Source: Salirhabdus sp. Marseille-P4669
GTDB taxonomy: Bacteria; Bacillota; Bacilli; Bacillales; Alkalibacillaceae
Assembly: GCF_900240405.1 (NCBI RefSeq)
Contig: NZ_OEQK01000003.1
Location: 186,001-250,000 of the forward strand
Reading direction: 5' to 3'
DNA: 64,000 nt
How positions within the stretch are numbered: position 1 is the stretch's first letter; each line of letters opens with the position of its first letter. The notes under the pieces were generated by a model. The model did no database searches, had not been told where the DNA came from, and saw only the letters and a list, made by a program, of their open reading frames with translations. Position numbers and translations under genes: made by a program. This document shows, piece after piece, positions 9,812-18,497 of the stretch.

Positions 9812-10720
9812 ATGGTACATTTATTCTTTTCACTTTTATTAGTTTGTAGTACTGCTACTTCACCAGAAACAATAGCCATTACCAATGAGGGCAAAATCGT
9901 TACCATTATACCGAAAAGTGAATTCCATTCCTCTATATTTGATGAAATCATAGTAGAAGATCAAGCTTATAAAGCCTTCTTAAATAATCTAGAAAATATA
10001 ATCACAAAACAGCCCAGGAATGCTTACCTGGACAACTATCAAATAAATCCGGGTAAAAATGGATATAAGCTAGATAAATTTGAATTTCAAAGGCAGTTTT
10101 TAGCCTATTATTATAAATCTGGTTCGTATCGATTAGAAGCTCCAAAACTTACCCTATATCCAAGAATCGATAGTGAACTACTAGATTCTATACGTCAAAA
10201 ATCGATTGGCTTATACATAACATATTTCAATTCCCGTAATAATCAACGTTCCCATAATATCCGTTTAGCTGCTGAGGCAATTAACAATCATGTTGTGTTT
10301 CCAGGTGAAACATTCTCCTTTAATAACGTAGTTGGAATGCGTACAACGGAAAGAGGATACTTGCCTGCACCAGTAATTGTAAAAGGCGAGCTCACGGAAG
10401 GAATTGGTGGAGGGATTTGCCAAGTCTCCTCCACCCTTTTCAATGCTGCAGATCAAGCTGGAATGACGATTGTTCAACGTTATTCCCACAGTAAACAAGT
10501 TCCCTATGTACCACCGGGACGGGATGCAACCGTAAGCTGGTATGGACCAGACTTTACCTTTGTTAATCCGTATAATCAGCCTATCCTCATTCAAGCACGT
10601 GCCAGTAACGGGAGTATGGTTGTGTCGATTTACTCATCGCCTGAAGTACATGCTAAACCTCGTACAATTCCAGATGCTCCAGAAGAATTACCGAAAGAGA
10701 TTACTATTGGTTCTAGGTAA
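9812..10720 (+). CDS. VanW family protein
   Basis: 302 residues with an N-terminal hydrophobic segment (VHLFFSLLLVCSTATS) suggesting export. Residues about 145-280 are a VanW domain: NIRLAAEAINNHVVFPGETFSFNNVVG, then EGIGGGICQVSSTLFNAA and the RYSHSKQVPYVPPGRDATV segment with a conserved Cys. VanW domains occur in vancomycin-resistance clusters and in many Bacillaceae envelope proteins, with no proven activity. It has no G5 domain. GGGTGGTGTTTT precedes the ATG. No van genes are near. Confidence 0.88.
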   Translation: MVHLFFSLLLVCSTATSPETIAITNEGKIVTIIPKSEFHSSIFDEIIVEDQAYKAFLNNLENIITKQPRNAYLDNYQINPGKNGYKLDKFEFQRQFLAYYYKSGSYRLEAPKLTLYPRIDSELLDSIRQKSIGLYITYFNSRNNQRSHNIRLAAEAINNHVVFPGETFSFNNVVGMRTTERGYLPAPVIVKGELTEGIGGGICQVSSTLFNAADQAGMTIVQRYSHSKQVPYVPPGRDATVSWYGPDFTFVNPYNQPILIQARASNGSMVVSIYSSPEVHAKPRTIPDAPEELPKEITIGSR

Positions 10721-10742
10721 ATGAATACCTAGAACCATTTTA
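10709..10742 (+). terminator. terminator of VanW gene
   Basis: GGTTCTAGGTA / TACCTAGAACC stem with a 6-base loop containing the tail of the stop region, followed by ATTTTAAG. Confidence 0.65.
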
Positions 10743-10849
10743 AGTTCCATTTTTAGTATACTTAAAAAAATACGTAAATTTTGAATCATAAAACAACTTA
10801 CTTTCGTCTTACTTACTACTGAAACAACATATAAGGAGGTTGTGGCAAA

Positions 10850-11434
10850 ATGGGACATTCTGGAGCAGTTCCCTCACCCTTTGATGAGGAAAGCTTTCGT
10901 GTTATTCAATTAGATCGATCAGATGCTTTAGAATATATTATGGATACATATGGAGAAGAAATAAAACGGTTCATCTATACCTATGTCCGTAATTATGCAG
11001 ATACAGATGATATTACCCAAGAAGTGTTTGTTGCGATACATAATAAAATACATACCTTTCAAGGAAAAGCATCCTTAAGAAGTTGGATTTATTCGATTGC
11101 GATAAATAAAAGTAAAGACCATTTAAGACGTTGGCATTCTCGTAATAGTAGATTAAAAGAAAAACTCAAGCGTAATTCCTCTTCCTCTAGCGTTAATGAA
11201 ATGTCTCCTGAACAGAAACTAATCGACCATAATCAATCGAAGGAATTGTTACAGAAGGTTATGAATTTAACGGTCAAGTATCGGGAAATTATTATTTTAT
11301 ATTATTTTAAAGAGCTTTCCACTATGGAAATAGCAAACGCATTAGAAGTGAATGAAGCAACTGTTCGAACCAGGCTGAAACGAGGTCGAGAAAAATTAAA
11401 AGAGCTAGTAGAAAGGAGTGATCGAAATGGATGA
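10850..11434 (+). CDS. ECF-type RNA polymerase sigma factor
   Basis: 194 residues. Region 2 is at about 35-100 (RFIYTYVRNYADTDDITQEVFVAIHNKI, then SWIYSIAINKSKDHLRR), followed by a Ser-rich linker and region 4 at about 130-185 (KYREIIILYYFKELSTMEIANALEVNEATVRTRLKRGREKL). There is no region 3, so it is an ECF sigma factor. AAGGAGGTTGTGG precedes the ATG. It overlaps the next gene by 8 bases, a translationally coupled sigma/anti-sigma arrangement. The specific ECF group is not assigned. Confidence 0.93.
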   Translation: MGHSGAVPSPFDEESFRVIQLDRSDALEYIMDTYGEEIKRFIYTYVRNYADTDDITQEVFVAIHNKIHTFQGKASLRSWIYSIAINKSKDHLRRWHSRNSRLKEKLKRNSSSSSVNEMSPEQKLIDHNQSKELLQKVMNLTVKYREIIILYYFKELSTMEIANALEVNEATVRTRLKRGREKLKELVERSDRNG

Positions 11435-12593
11435 GCAACTCAAGGCATTAAAATCAGAATATGAAAAAAGCATCTCTACTACATTTACACAAAAGGAAAA
11501 GCAAGATATTTTACAACTTGTAAATAAGAGGAAAACGAATCATTTCTTTATAGCTAATATACCAAGAGTGTTCACTATTTTAGGAACCGTTGCTATTTTT
11601 ATTATCGGAGTAATGACGATCACGAAACAAATCCCTTTTCTCAACGAGACCGATACTAGTTCATCTTCCGCAAACAAACCAGAAGCAATCGTCACCTATG
11701 AAGAAGAGAAATATCATTTTAAAGCAAAAAAAGAATTGGAAAATGAATATAATACTTTTGATCCATTACATGTTCAGGTTGGGGATGTCATCGGTGATAT
11801 GAAAGTAATCGATGTGGGGCAGTATGACAATCAAACGGTAATAGAATTAGAAGGTAAGCTCACTCTAACTGGGGACATATATAAAGATGGAAGGCTGCAA
11901 TTTTTACCAAATCAAAGTTCTTCTTTTCGTATACCTATTGCATATGGGGATATCGGAAGAAAAATACACATCCATTTTAATGATAATGAAAAAGCGGAAA
12001 CCATATTAGGCATTGATGATGGACAGTATCTAAAGGCCGATGTAATTAAAGATACAACCATTGAGGTTCATTCTATCCAATATAAATATTCAAAAGAGGA
12101 AACATGGATTGATTTAAGTATTGCTGGGGATTCTGATTCCTCCTCTTTGGATCAATCTTTTCCATCAAAACAATTTGAAACAGACATAGAGTTATCAGAA
12201 CCCTTACTTGATATTTATGAGCAATATACGATAACTCATGATGATAACCTCCTTACAGATTTACAGCCACTAGATGTATTTCGATTATACTACCATGCAC
12301 AGCATGTAGACGACCAAGAAACACTGTATGCTCTGTATAAGAAAGGAGAAAATATTGGAATACCAGATAAAGAGACCTTTTTAAATGAACAAGATGAAGT
12401 GACGAAAGAAAACGAAAAACAGCTTTACGAGAAATTAAAGGAAGTCAAGCATTTTCGTGAATTATATATATCCAATCACGAAACGGTTATTAATTTTGCA
12501 TTTTCCAATGAACCAACAAGTGATTTCGGTTTTCGGTTAGTAAAGGATCTTACCACAAATGCATGGAAAGTTGCATGGTTACCGATGCAATAA
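11427..12593 (+). CDS. probable membrane anti-sigma factor
   Basis: 389 residues starting at ATG 11427, inside the end of the sigma gene, with AAAGGAG eight bases upstream. A short cytosolic N-terminus (~45 residues, lysine-rich) precedes one membrane helix (about 48-68, VFTILGTVAIFIIGVM) and a ~310-residue extracytoplasmic part rich in acidic residues. Topology and coupling to the ECF gene indicate an anti-sigma/sensor. The N-terminus lacks a clear zinc-binding HxxxCxxC motif. The exterior part matches no domain I recognise, so the signal sensed is unknown. Confidence 0.75.
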   Translation: MDEQLKALKSEYEKSISTTFTQKEKQDILQLVNKRKTNHFFIANIPRVFTILGTVAIFIIGVMTITKQIPFLNETDTSSSSANKPEAIVTYEEEKYHFKAKKELENEYNTFDPLHVQVGDVIGDMKVIDVGQYDNQTVIELEGKLTLTGDIYKDGRLQFLPNQSSSFRIPIAYGDIGRKIHIHFNDNEKAETILGIDDGQYLKADVIKDTTIEVHSIQYKYSKEETWIDLSIAGDSDSSSLDQSFPSKQFETDIELSEPLLDIYEQYTITHDDNLLTDLQPLDVFRLYYHAQHVDDQETLYALYKKGENIGIPDKETFLNEQDEVTKENEKQLYEKLKEVKHFRELYISNHETVINFAFSNEPTSDFGFRLVKDLTTNAWKVAWLPMQ

Positions 12594-12596
12594 GAC

Positions 12597-12652
12597 TAGA
12601 AAAATACAAGCCGAAAATGAAAGGGAACCCTTCATTTTCGGCTTGTAGTAAA
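12597..12652 (+). repeat. ACAAGCC hairpin element, minimal copy (terminator-like)
   Basis: A 16-bp perfect stem begins ACAAGCCGAAAATGAA (12606) and closes at GGCTTGT (12646). The flank AATAC before and TAGTAAATC after are shared with the larger 20-21-bp repeat arrays. It lies 4 bases after the anti-sigma stop codon and before the convergent ZIP gene, so it probably also terminates transcription. Confidence 0.8.
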
Positions 12653-12768
12653 TCAATATCTGAAACAGATTCATAAAATTAAGATGAAAACTCTCCATTA
12701 TTCACATTTGTTTACAACAGGACAGTATTAAGAAATACAACTGTTCGGATTTATCCGAACTCTCCTTC

Positions 12769-13491
12769 TTAAATAAATGTTAAAACAAGTGACGTTAACA
12801 ATCCTAATGAAGTAATTAGTCCTACAATTGGACCTCCGTCTTCGTATGCTTCAGGCATCATTGTAGAACTTACCATTGCAACTATTCCACCTGCTGCGAA
12901 GGTATTAATAAATGCAAGGATTCTTTCCGATGCTCCGTCTAATAAAACATACCCCAATAAGGAGCACAATGCCGTTAAACCAGATACTATGGTCCAAAGA
13001 AATAATATTTTCTTTTTCGAATAATGATCCTGCATTAACCCAATTGTACTAGATAAACCTTCTGGCAAATTACTTATAAAAATTGCAATAACTAAGACGA
13101 AGCTTACATTTGCTTCAATCATACTAATCCCAATTACAACTGCTTCCGGTAATGAGTCAATAATGGTTCCGATAAAGATGGCCAATCCAGAATGTCCCTC
13201 AGGATTTTGCCTAGAGCGTTTACGTTGACTAGCACCTTTAACCGCTAGCCAAAAGTTAAATAAGGTAAACAGTAATGCTCCACATAAAAAACCAATAGAG
13301 GTAGCTTTTAGCCCACCATGTTTTGCAGATTCAAAAAGCATCTCAAAGGTAGCTGCCCCCATTAAAACTCCTGTCCCAAATGACATAACATAAGAAAGAA
13401 TGTGCTTCTTAATGTTTACGTAGAGACCAAGTATCGCCCCAATAAATAGGGCAGACCCTGCAATTCCACCCCACATTAATGCTAGATGCAA
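12769..13491 (-). CDS. ZIP family divalent metal transporter
   Basis: 240-residue membrane protein with about eight hydrophobic segments. ZIP signatures are present: the helix-IV-type [18 protein letters not shown] (metal-binding region in HxxPEG position) and the following [15 protein letters not shown] short charged loop ([14 protein letters not shown]) links helices III and IV. ZIP carriers usually bring zinc or other divalent metals into the cytosol; direction and metal are not shown. Not adjacent to a Zur-type box I could identify. Confidence 0.85.
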   Translation of the reverse strand: MHLALMWGGIAGSALFIGAILGLYVNIKKHILSYVMSFGTGVLMGAATFEMLFESAKHGGLKATSIGFLCGALLFTLFNFWLAVKGASQRKRSRQNPEGHSGLAIFIGTIIDSLPEAVVIGISMIEANVSFVLVIAIFISNLPEGLSSTIGLMQDHYSKKKILFLWTIVSGLTALCSLLGYVLLDGASERILAFINTFAAGGIVAMVSSTMMPEAYEDGGPIVGLITSLGLLTSLVLTFI

Positions 13492-13625
13492 TTACTATTC
13501 TCCTTTATTTATTTTTTCTTCCTTTTAGGTTTCCTATATATGATTGGAAAAATACAAATTCTTTTTATTGCACTATTTTTAGCACGAATGGTATAATTTT
13601 TACACTTCAAAAGAAAGATTGGTGT

Positions 13626-14162
13626 ATGATTGTGAGTTCATTTGAAAAAGCAACATTTGCTGGTGGCTGTTTCTGGTGTATGGTAAAACCATTTGACCAA
13701 TATGATGGGATTGAAAAGGTAGTATCTGGATATTCTGGAGGTCATGTTGAAAATCCAACGTATGAGCAAGTGAAAACTGGTGAAACAGGTCACTATGAGG
13801 TCGTTCAAATCACATTTGATCCAAGCATATTTCCATATGAAAAGTTATTACATATTTTTTGGCAGCAAATTGATCCAACTGACGATGGCGGACAATTTCA
13901 GGATCGAGGTAGTCAATATCGTACGGCTGTTTTTTATCATACAGATCAGCAAAAAAGGTTAGCGGAAGAAGCAAGAAAGCATCTTGCAGATAGTGGTAAA
14001 TTTAAAGATCCTATTGTTACGAAAATACTTCCTGCTGCACCTTTTTACGAAGCAGAAGATTATCATCAAGATTTTTACAAAAAGAGTCCAGAAGAATATC
14101 AAGAAGATCGTGCTAAATCTGGGCGAGATGAATTCCTATCCAGCCATTGGAAAACGAAATAA
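13626..14162 (+). CDS. msrA: peptide-methionine (S)-S-oxide reductase MsrA
   Basis: 178 residues from ATG 13626. The open frame extends further upstream but across the divergent ZIP gene start, and the family begins close to this ATG. The catalytic motif GGCFWC occurs near residue 14, followed by the conserved [16 protein letters not shown] and the [21 protein letters not shown] segment. It repairs oxidised methionine in proteins. No MsrB domain is fused or adjacent. The binding site (ATTGGTGT) is weak. Confidence 0.95.
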   Translation: MIVSSFEKATFAGGCFWCMVKPFDQYDGIEKVVSGYSGGHVENPTYEQVKTGETGHYEVVQITFDPSIFPYEKLLHIFWQQIDPTDDGGQFQDRGSQYRTAVFYHTDQQKRLAEEARKHLADSGKFKDPIVTKILPAAPFYEAEDYHQDFYKKSPEEYQEDRAKSGRDEFLSSHWKTK

Positions 14163-14169
14163 CAAGACT

Positions 14170-14213
14170 CTTAAAAAAGGTAAGCTACAAAAAATAGCTC
14201 ACCTTTTTTTATG
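14170..14213. terminator. bidirectional terminator
   Basis: AAAAAAGGTAAGCTA / TAGCTCACCTTTTTTT imperfect stem between convergent msrA and the flavoprotein gene; T-run on both strands. Confidence 0.8.
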
Positions 14214-14214
14214 A

Positions 14215-14757
14215 TTAACCATGCAGCTTTATTGCAGTTTCTGCTACTAATTTTCCGTATTCACGTGCGATTTGTAATTCTGATTCCGTTGGTTTATTCA
14301 TAGGTGCATCTTTCGAAGACTCCACAGGGATGACTGCAGTTGCACCATATGGGTTTCCATACTTTGCACGTTCCTCATTAACAGGTCCAGTATTGGATAC
14401 AATAATCATTCCATGGTGCTGCATTGGTGTTTGAAGCGAACGAACGATGTTTTCAACACCCCCATGCTGTGTAGAAGTAGTTGCAAATACTCCGCCTACC
14501 TTTCCTTGCAGCCCCCCAGTTGCCCATAATTGACCTAACTGAAAAAAGAAATCTGCCATCTTCTTGTTTGGCACACCGAAGACACCAGAACACCCCCAAA
14601 TGATACCCACTGCATCCTTTAAGTCATCTGGTGCTACATCATCCACTGCCTTATAGACAACCTCTGCATTCTCCACTTGCTTCGCGCCTTCCGCTATTGC
14701 ACTACCTAGCACTTCGGTATGCCCAAAAATGCTCGCATGTAATACATATATCTTCAT
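14215..14757 (-). CDS. WrbA-like flavodoxin-fold NAD(P)H oxidoreductase
   Basis: 180 residues from ATG 14757, with GAGGG upstream; an earlier in-frame start lacks a signal. Flavodoxin fold: the N-terminal phosphate loop IYVLHASIFGHTEVLGSAIAEGA binds FMN, and later segments IIWGCSGVFGVPNKKMADFFFQ, GGVFATTSTQHGG and PYGATAV match WrbA-type quinone oxidoreductases. Probable role is two-electron quinone reduction under oxidative stress. Neighbouring MsrA fits that theme, though the genes are convergent. Confidence 0.88.
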   Translation of the reverse strand: MKIYVLHASIFGHTEVLGSAIAEGAKQVENAEVVYKAVDDVAPDDLKDAVGIIWGCSGVFGVPNKKMADFFFQLGQLWATGGLQGKVGGVFATTSTQHGGVENIVRSLQTPMQHHGMIIVSNTGPVNEERAKYGNPYGATAVIPVESSKDAPMNKPTESELQIAREYGKLVAETAIKLHG

Positions 14758-14823
14758 AATGGAATCCCTCACTTTTCATGATGTCGAATTTATTTTGTCA
14801 TGAAAAGTAATGTCTATTCATTT

Positions 14824-15225
14824 TTAGTGCAGTAATTTACTCTCGTATTTATCAATTTCTAAAATGAAATTCTCAATAAATCCAGCAAATTTATGTACTC
14901 CATTTACGTAATAAAAGGTGCATGTATTCGTTATGTCATAAATATCGTGATCTTGCGTATACAGATAGACTCGTTTCCCTAATCCAAGGGCAATACCAAG
15001 CTCGACATGACTTCCAACTCCTCCTGGCATTAACATGACAACAAAATCCGCTTCTTTCACACCCTTTATTTCCGCTTCTCCAATCGCCTTTAAATCCTCA
15101 TAATTTTCCACTCGCTCGTTTTTAGTCCAATCATATGTTAGAACATGACCTTTGTTTTCTAATCGTCGCGCTACGTATCGAACGAGCTCTCGATTTTTTA
15201 AACTTGACGCTATATAAAATTTCAT
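14824..15225 (-). CDS. nucleoside 2-deoxyribosyltransferase-like protein
   Basis: 133 residues. N-terminal KFYIASSLKNRELVRYVARRLENKG, central EAEIKGVKEADFVVMLMPGGVGSHVELGIALGLGKRVYLY and the Glu of HVEL match the nucleoside 2-deoxyribosyltransferase superfamily (Rossmann-like, catalytic Glu). Exchange of bases between deoxynucleosides is the family reaction, but short relatives like this include other N-glycoside hydrolases, so the substrate is uncertain. Confidence 0.75.
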   Translation of the reverse strand: MKFYIASSLKNRELVRYVARRLENKGHVLTYDWTKNERVENYEDLKAIGEAEIKGVKEADFVVMLMPGGVGSHVELGIALGLGKRVYLYTQDHDIYDITNTCTFYYVNGVHKFAGFIENFILEIDKYESKLLH

Positions 15226-15421
15226 CGTCCCATCCGCCTTTTACCAGATTATATTAAACCTTGAACTAATTATCCTTATTCACTGCTACTATTTTTTCTA
15301 ATTTTATCATATTAGAAAGCTTGTTTAGTACAAATTCTTTAAGTAAAAAAAGGAGTTACCTTAATTAACAATGTTGCTACTTAACATAAATTATCAAGTT
15401 TACAATACAAGTTAGCCATAT

Positions 15422-15455
15422 GAAAACCCAACAGTATGAAAACTGTTGGGTTTCT
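15422..15455 (-). terminator. terminator of Mn-catalase gene
   Basis: AACCCAACAGT / ACTGTTGGGTTT stem with a short loop, T/A-rich flanks, immediately downstream of the minus-strand gene. Confidence 0.8.
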
Positions 15456-15463
15456 TTCTTACA

Positions 15464-16339
15464 TTATTGTACCGGACCGTCGTTATTCATATTTTGCTTA
15501 TAATGAGCGTCGTTCGTCCCTGGTGGTAATTGTCCCGGCATTGGTGTTCCATGTATATAGTTTGGTGATGGGTTCAAGCTAGGAATTTGACCCATTGCTT
15601 CAGGATTGGATATATACTCAAAGTTCCCTTGACCATCAAAGCTTTCTCCTTTTGCCCATCTTCCCTCCTTACTCTCTTCTCCTTTTGAGAAATTCATAAA
15701 GGAATAGGATACTTCTTGCTTCTCTAAATCTTGAGGGAAGGTGCTTGGAACAATTGGTTTCTGCATTTGCTCTAGCTCTTCAATTGCAGCCATCCATTGA
15801 TTTTGATGCATCGTATCGCGTGCAATTAGGAATGATAACATGTCTTTAACACCTGGGTCATTCGTCTGCTCATACAAACGAACAACTTGAAGACGACCTT
15901 GAGACTCCGCGTTTAAATTTGCACGGAAATCTGCTAGTAAATTCCCACTTGAAATTATATACCGAGAATTCCATGGATAGCCCACGCTATCTGTCGGAGT
16001 TGCCCCAAGACCCGATACAATTAAATGCTGTGGATTTTGACCACCCAACACTGCTTCAACGAGTGGGTCTTTTGCCGCCTCCTCCTGTTCCTTCGCAGGT
16101 GCCCCATCTAATAGCTGTGCAATCATTTCTACATGAGCAATCTCTTCCGTACCAATATCTAATAACATGTCACGATATTTTTGCTCGGCACGACAGTTAA
16201 ATCCTTGAAATAAGTATTGCATCATGACCGAAATCTCACCAAATTGTCCACCAAGAATTTCTTGCAGTTTTTTAGCATATACAGGATCTGGACGCTCTGG
16301 CTTTGCATTATACTGCAATTCTTTTATGTGATAAAACAA
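15464..16339 (-). CDS. manganese catalase family protein
   Basis: 291 residues from TTG 16339, with AAGGAGG nine bases upstream, giving the family start FYHIKELQYNAKPERPDP. A longer in-frame ORF lacks a site. Dimanganese ligands are visible: GQFGEISVMMQYLFQGF (Glu), GTEEIAHVEMIAQLLDG (Glu, His), NAESQGRLQVVRLYE and ARDTMHQNQWMAAIEEL (His, Glu). It converts H2O2 to water and oxygen; relatives include Bacillus YdbD/YjqC and spore coat CotJC. The C-terminal tail ends in a Pro/Asn-rich stretch. A Fur/PerR-like box lies just upstream. Confidence 0.93.
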   Translation of the reverse strand: MFYHIKELQYNAKPERPDPVYAKKLQEILGGQFGEISVMMQYLFQGFNCRAEQKYRDMLLDIGTEEIAHVEMIAQLLDGAPAKEQEEAAKDPLVEAVLGGQNPQHLIVSGLGATPTDSVGYPWNSRYIISSGNLLADFRANLNAESQGRLQVVRLYEQTNDPGVKDMLSFLIARDTMHQNQWMAAIEELEQMQKPIVPSTFPQDLEKQEVSYSFMNFSKGEESKEGRWAKGESFDGQGNFEYISNPEAMGQIPSLNPSPNYIHGTPMPGQLPPGTNDAHYKQNMNNDGPVQ

Positions 16340-16388
16340 GTCATCTTCCTCCTTAATATTATGAATATATATATTTTGCACGAATGAT

Positions 16389-16403
16389 TGATAATTATTC
16401 TCA
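16389..16403. promoter_or_regulatory. Fur/PerR-like box upstream of Mn-catalase
   Basis: TGATAATTATTCTCA matches the 7-1-7 Fur consensus TGATAAT-N-ATTATCA at 14 of 15 positions. It starts 50 bases before the catalase start codon and follows the terminator of the siderophore operon. Confidence 0.6.
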
Positions 16404-16425
16404 AATAACAACTCGGATTACAATG

Positions 16426-16457
16426 AAAAAAGCCAATCCCAAAATGGAATTGGCTAC
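16426..16457 (-). terminator. terminator of siderophore permease gene
   Basis: AGCCAATTCC / GGGATTGGCTTTTTT hairpin on the minus strand, directly after the permease stop codon. Confidence 0.8.
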
Positions 16458-16459
16458 GT

Positions 16460-18493
16460 TTATTTTATTACTTTATTAGTTCGATGCATTAACCATAAAA
16501 AGTATGGCGTACCGATTAATGCAACCAAAACACCGGATGGTATCTCTTTTGGAACGAGCAACGTTCTACTCAAAATATCAGCTATCGTTAAAAAGATCGC
16601 ACCTAAAATCGCTGTTAAAGGTAACAACTGTTTGTTATTCGGACCAATTAACATCCTTGCTAAATGCGGTGCAATTAAACCAACAAATCCTATTGTACCG
16701 ACTGTTGCAACGGCAGACGCAGCGAGAATTGTGGCCAAAGCAGCGAGTTGAAACCGAGTTCTTTTAATCGTTAAACCTAAACCAGCTGCAGCTTCATCAC
16801 CTAAAGATAGAACATCTAGCTTTTTAATATGAATATATAATATTGGTAAAATGATAAGTATTGGTACTAGTAAATATTGAAAGAGTTCCGCCCAACCACG
16901 TGCATACGTTGAACCAGATAGCCAAGTTAAAGCAGAAGCAACACCTAATTGCGCTTCCACTACAATAATTTGAATAATAGCAGAACCAAAAGCGGATATC
17001 CCGATTCCGAGTAACGCTACAATCGAGGGCTGAAAGTTCGAACGTAGTGATAAAAACATAATTATTAAAAAGGAAAGCAAAGCTCCAATAAAGGCACCGA
17101 TTGGAATAAACAACGCTGGTAAACTGAATAGATATAGGCTTAACATTGCACCTACACCTGCACCAGAAGTAATTCCAATGACAGATGGATCAGCTAATGG
17201 ATTGCGTAATATTCCTTGTAATACGAGGCCGCTAATTGCTAAAGCTGCACCACTTATGGCTGCTACAAGAATTCTTGGAAGTCGTAGGTCTAAAATTAAA
17301 TTCTGCATAAATTCGTTTGTATCACCAAGTAATGCAGAAATAGACAGAGATAATTCAATACCATAATTTCCAGTAGAAATACCAAGTAAAATAGTTAAAA
17401 GTAAGAGAAGAAAGAGCATTGGAAATAGTACTTTCATCGAAATCGGAAATGCTATTTTTCCTGCTGAAATACCAGAGCTTTTTTCAATACTCGATTTCGC
17501 CTGTTTTCTTAAAACTAGTATAATTAACCAAGGTGCACCAATTAGCGCTGTAATAGCACCTACCGGTAATTCCGAGAAAGAATCATCAATAAATCGTGCT
17601 AACACATCGGCCCCTACTAACACATTAGCTCCCCATATAAACGCAGCTGGCGTAAGAAGTATATGGGTTTGATAGCCAATTAGCTTCACTAAATGGGGAG
17701 CAATTAATCCAACAAATCCGATTGGACCAACGATACTAACTGTAACAGCGGTTAAGAATACTGAACTGAGAAGGGATACGATTTTAACCCGATTGACGTT
17801 TTGACCTAACGAGGTAGAAACCTCATCCCCAAGTCGTAAGATATCAAGTTTTTTCGACATAAACAGTAAAATAACCAGACCAACAACAATTAAAGGAAAT
17901 GCAAATTGCACTCCAGACCAATTGTTTTGCACAAGGGAGCCTGCCCCCCATAAAAACAGCCCACTCGTCTCGTATTCATAAAAAATTTGCAGTACCGAGG
18001 TAAAAGAGGAAAACATGATACTCACAACCATACCAGCTAACACCATTTTAACTGGTGTAGAGGATTTTGTTCCCCCTGATATTCCTAACACTAGGAAAGC
18101 AGTTATCAAACCGCCAATAAAAGCTACAAATAGACCATTTGCACCTAATGCCTGCGGGAAGAAGACGGTTGCAAAAACCACCGCAAAAAAAGTACCCGAA
18201 TGAATTCCTAATGTGCTTGCTGAAGCCAGTGGATTTTTCGTGATCGTCTGCAAGATAACCCCCGAAACTGCTAAAGCACCACCAGCTAAAATGCCCATCA
18301 CCACCCTCGGTAACCTTAAATATCGAACGGTATGGTGTTCTAACGTGTCCTCTGGGGCAAATATGGCATCCACAATTGTCTCAAGCGGAATTGTCACATT
18401 CCCTTGGTTAATATGTAATAATATCAAAACAAACAAAAGTGCGGTTCCACCTCCAAAGGTAAGAACCGCTTTTATCCAATTATTAGCTAACAA
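16460..18493 (-). CDS. fused FecCD-type iron-siderophore ABC permease (two permease domains, FhuB-like)
   Basis: 677 residues, double the usual FecCD permease. Two homologous halves are visible: the first (about 1-330) has ALAVSGVILQTITKNPLASASTLGI and GPIGFVGLIAPHLVKLI, the second (about 350-677) has ALAISGLVLQGILRNPLADPSVIGI and GTIGFVGLIAPHLARML. The repeated GxxxQxxxxNPLADP and GFVGLxxPH motifs are the family hallmarks, and the latter contacts the ATPase. Start TTG 18493 is 4 bases after the stop of the binding protein, so they form one operon. No ATP-binding subunit follows. Confidence 0.93.
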   Translation of the reverse strand: MLANNWIKAVLTFGGGTALLFVLILLHINQGNVTIPLETIVDAIFAPEDTLEHHTVRYLRLPRVVMGILAGGALAVSGVILQTITKNPLASASTLGIHSGTFFAVVFATVFFPQALGANGLFVAFIGGLITAFLVLGISGGTKSSTPVKMVLAGMVVSIMFSSFTSVLQIFYEYETSGLFLWGAGSLVQNNWSGVQFAFPLIVVGLVILLFMSKKLDILRLGDEVSTSLGQNVNRVKIVSLLSSVFLTAVTVSIVGPIGFVGLIAPHLVKLIGYQTHILLTPAAFIWGANVLVGADVLARFIDDSFSELPVGAITALIGAPWLIILVLRKQAKSSIEKSSGISAGKIAFPISMKVLFPMLFLLLLLTILLGISTGNYGIELSLSISALLGDTNEFMQNLILDLRLPRILVAAISGAALAISGLVLQGILRNPLADPSVIGITSGAGVGAMLSLYLFSLPALFIPIGAFIGALLSFLIIMFLSLRSNFQPSIVALLGIGISAFGSAIIQIIVVEAQLGVASALTWLSGSTYARGWAELFQYLLVPILIILPILYIHIKKLDVLSLGDEAAAGLGLTIKRTRFQLAALATILAASAVATVGTIGFVGLIAPHLARMLIGPNNKQLLPLTAILGAIFLTIADILSRTLLVPKEIPSGVLVALIGTPYFLWLMHRTNKVIK

Positions 18494-18497
18494 AAGA

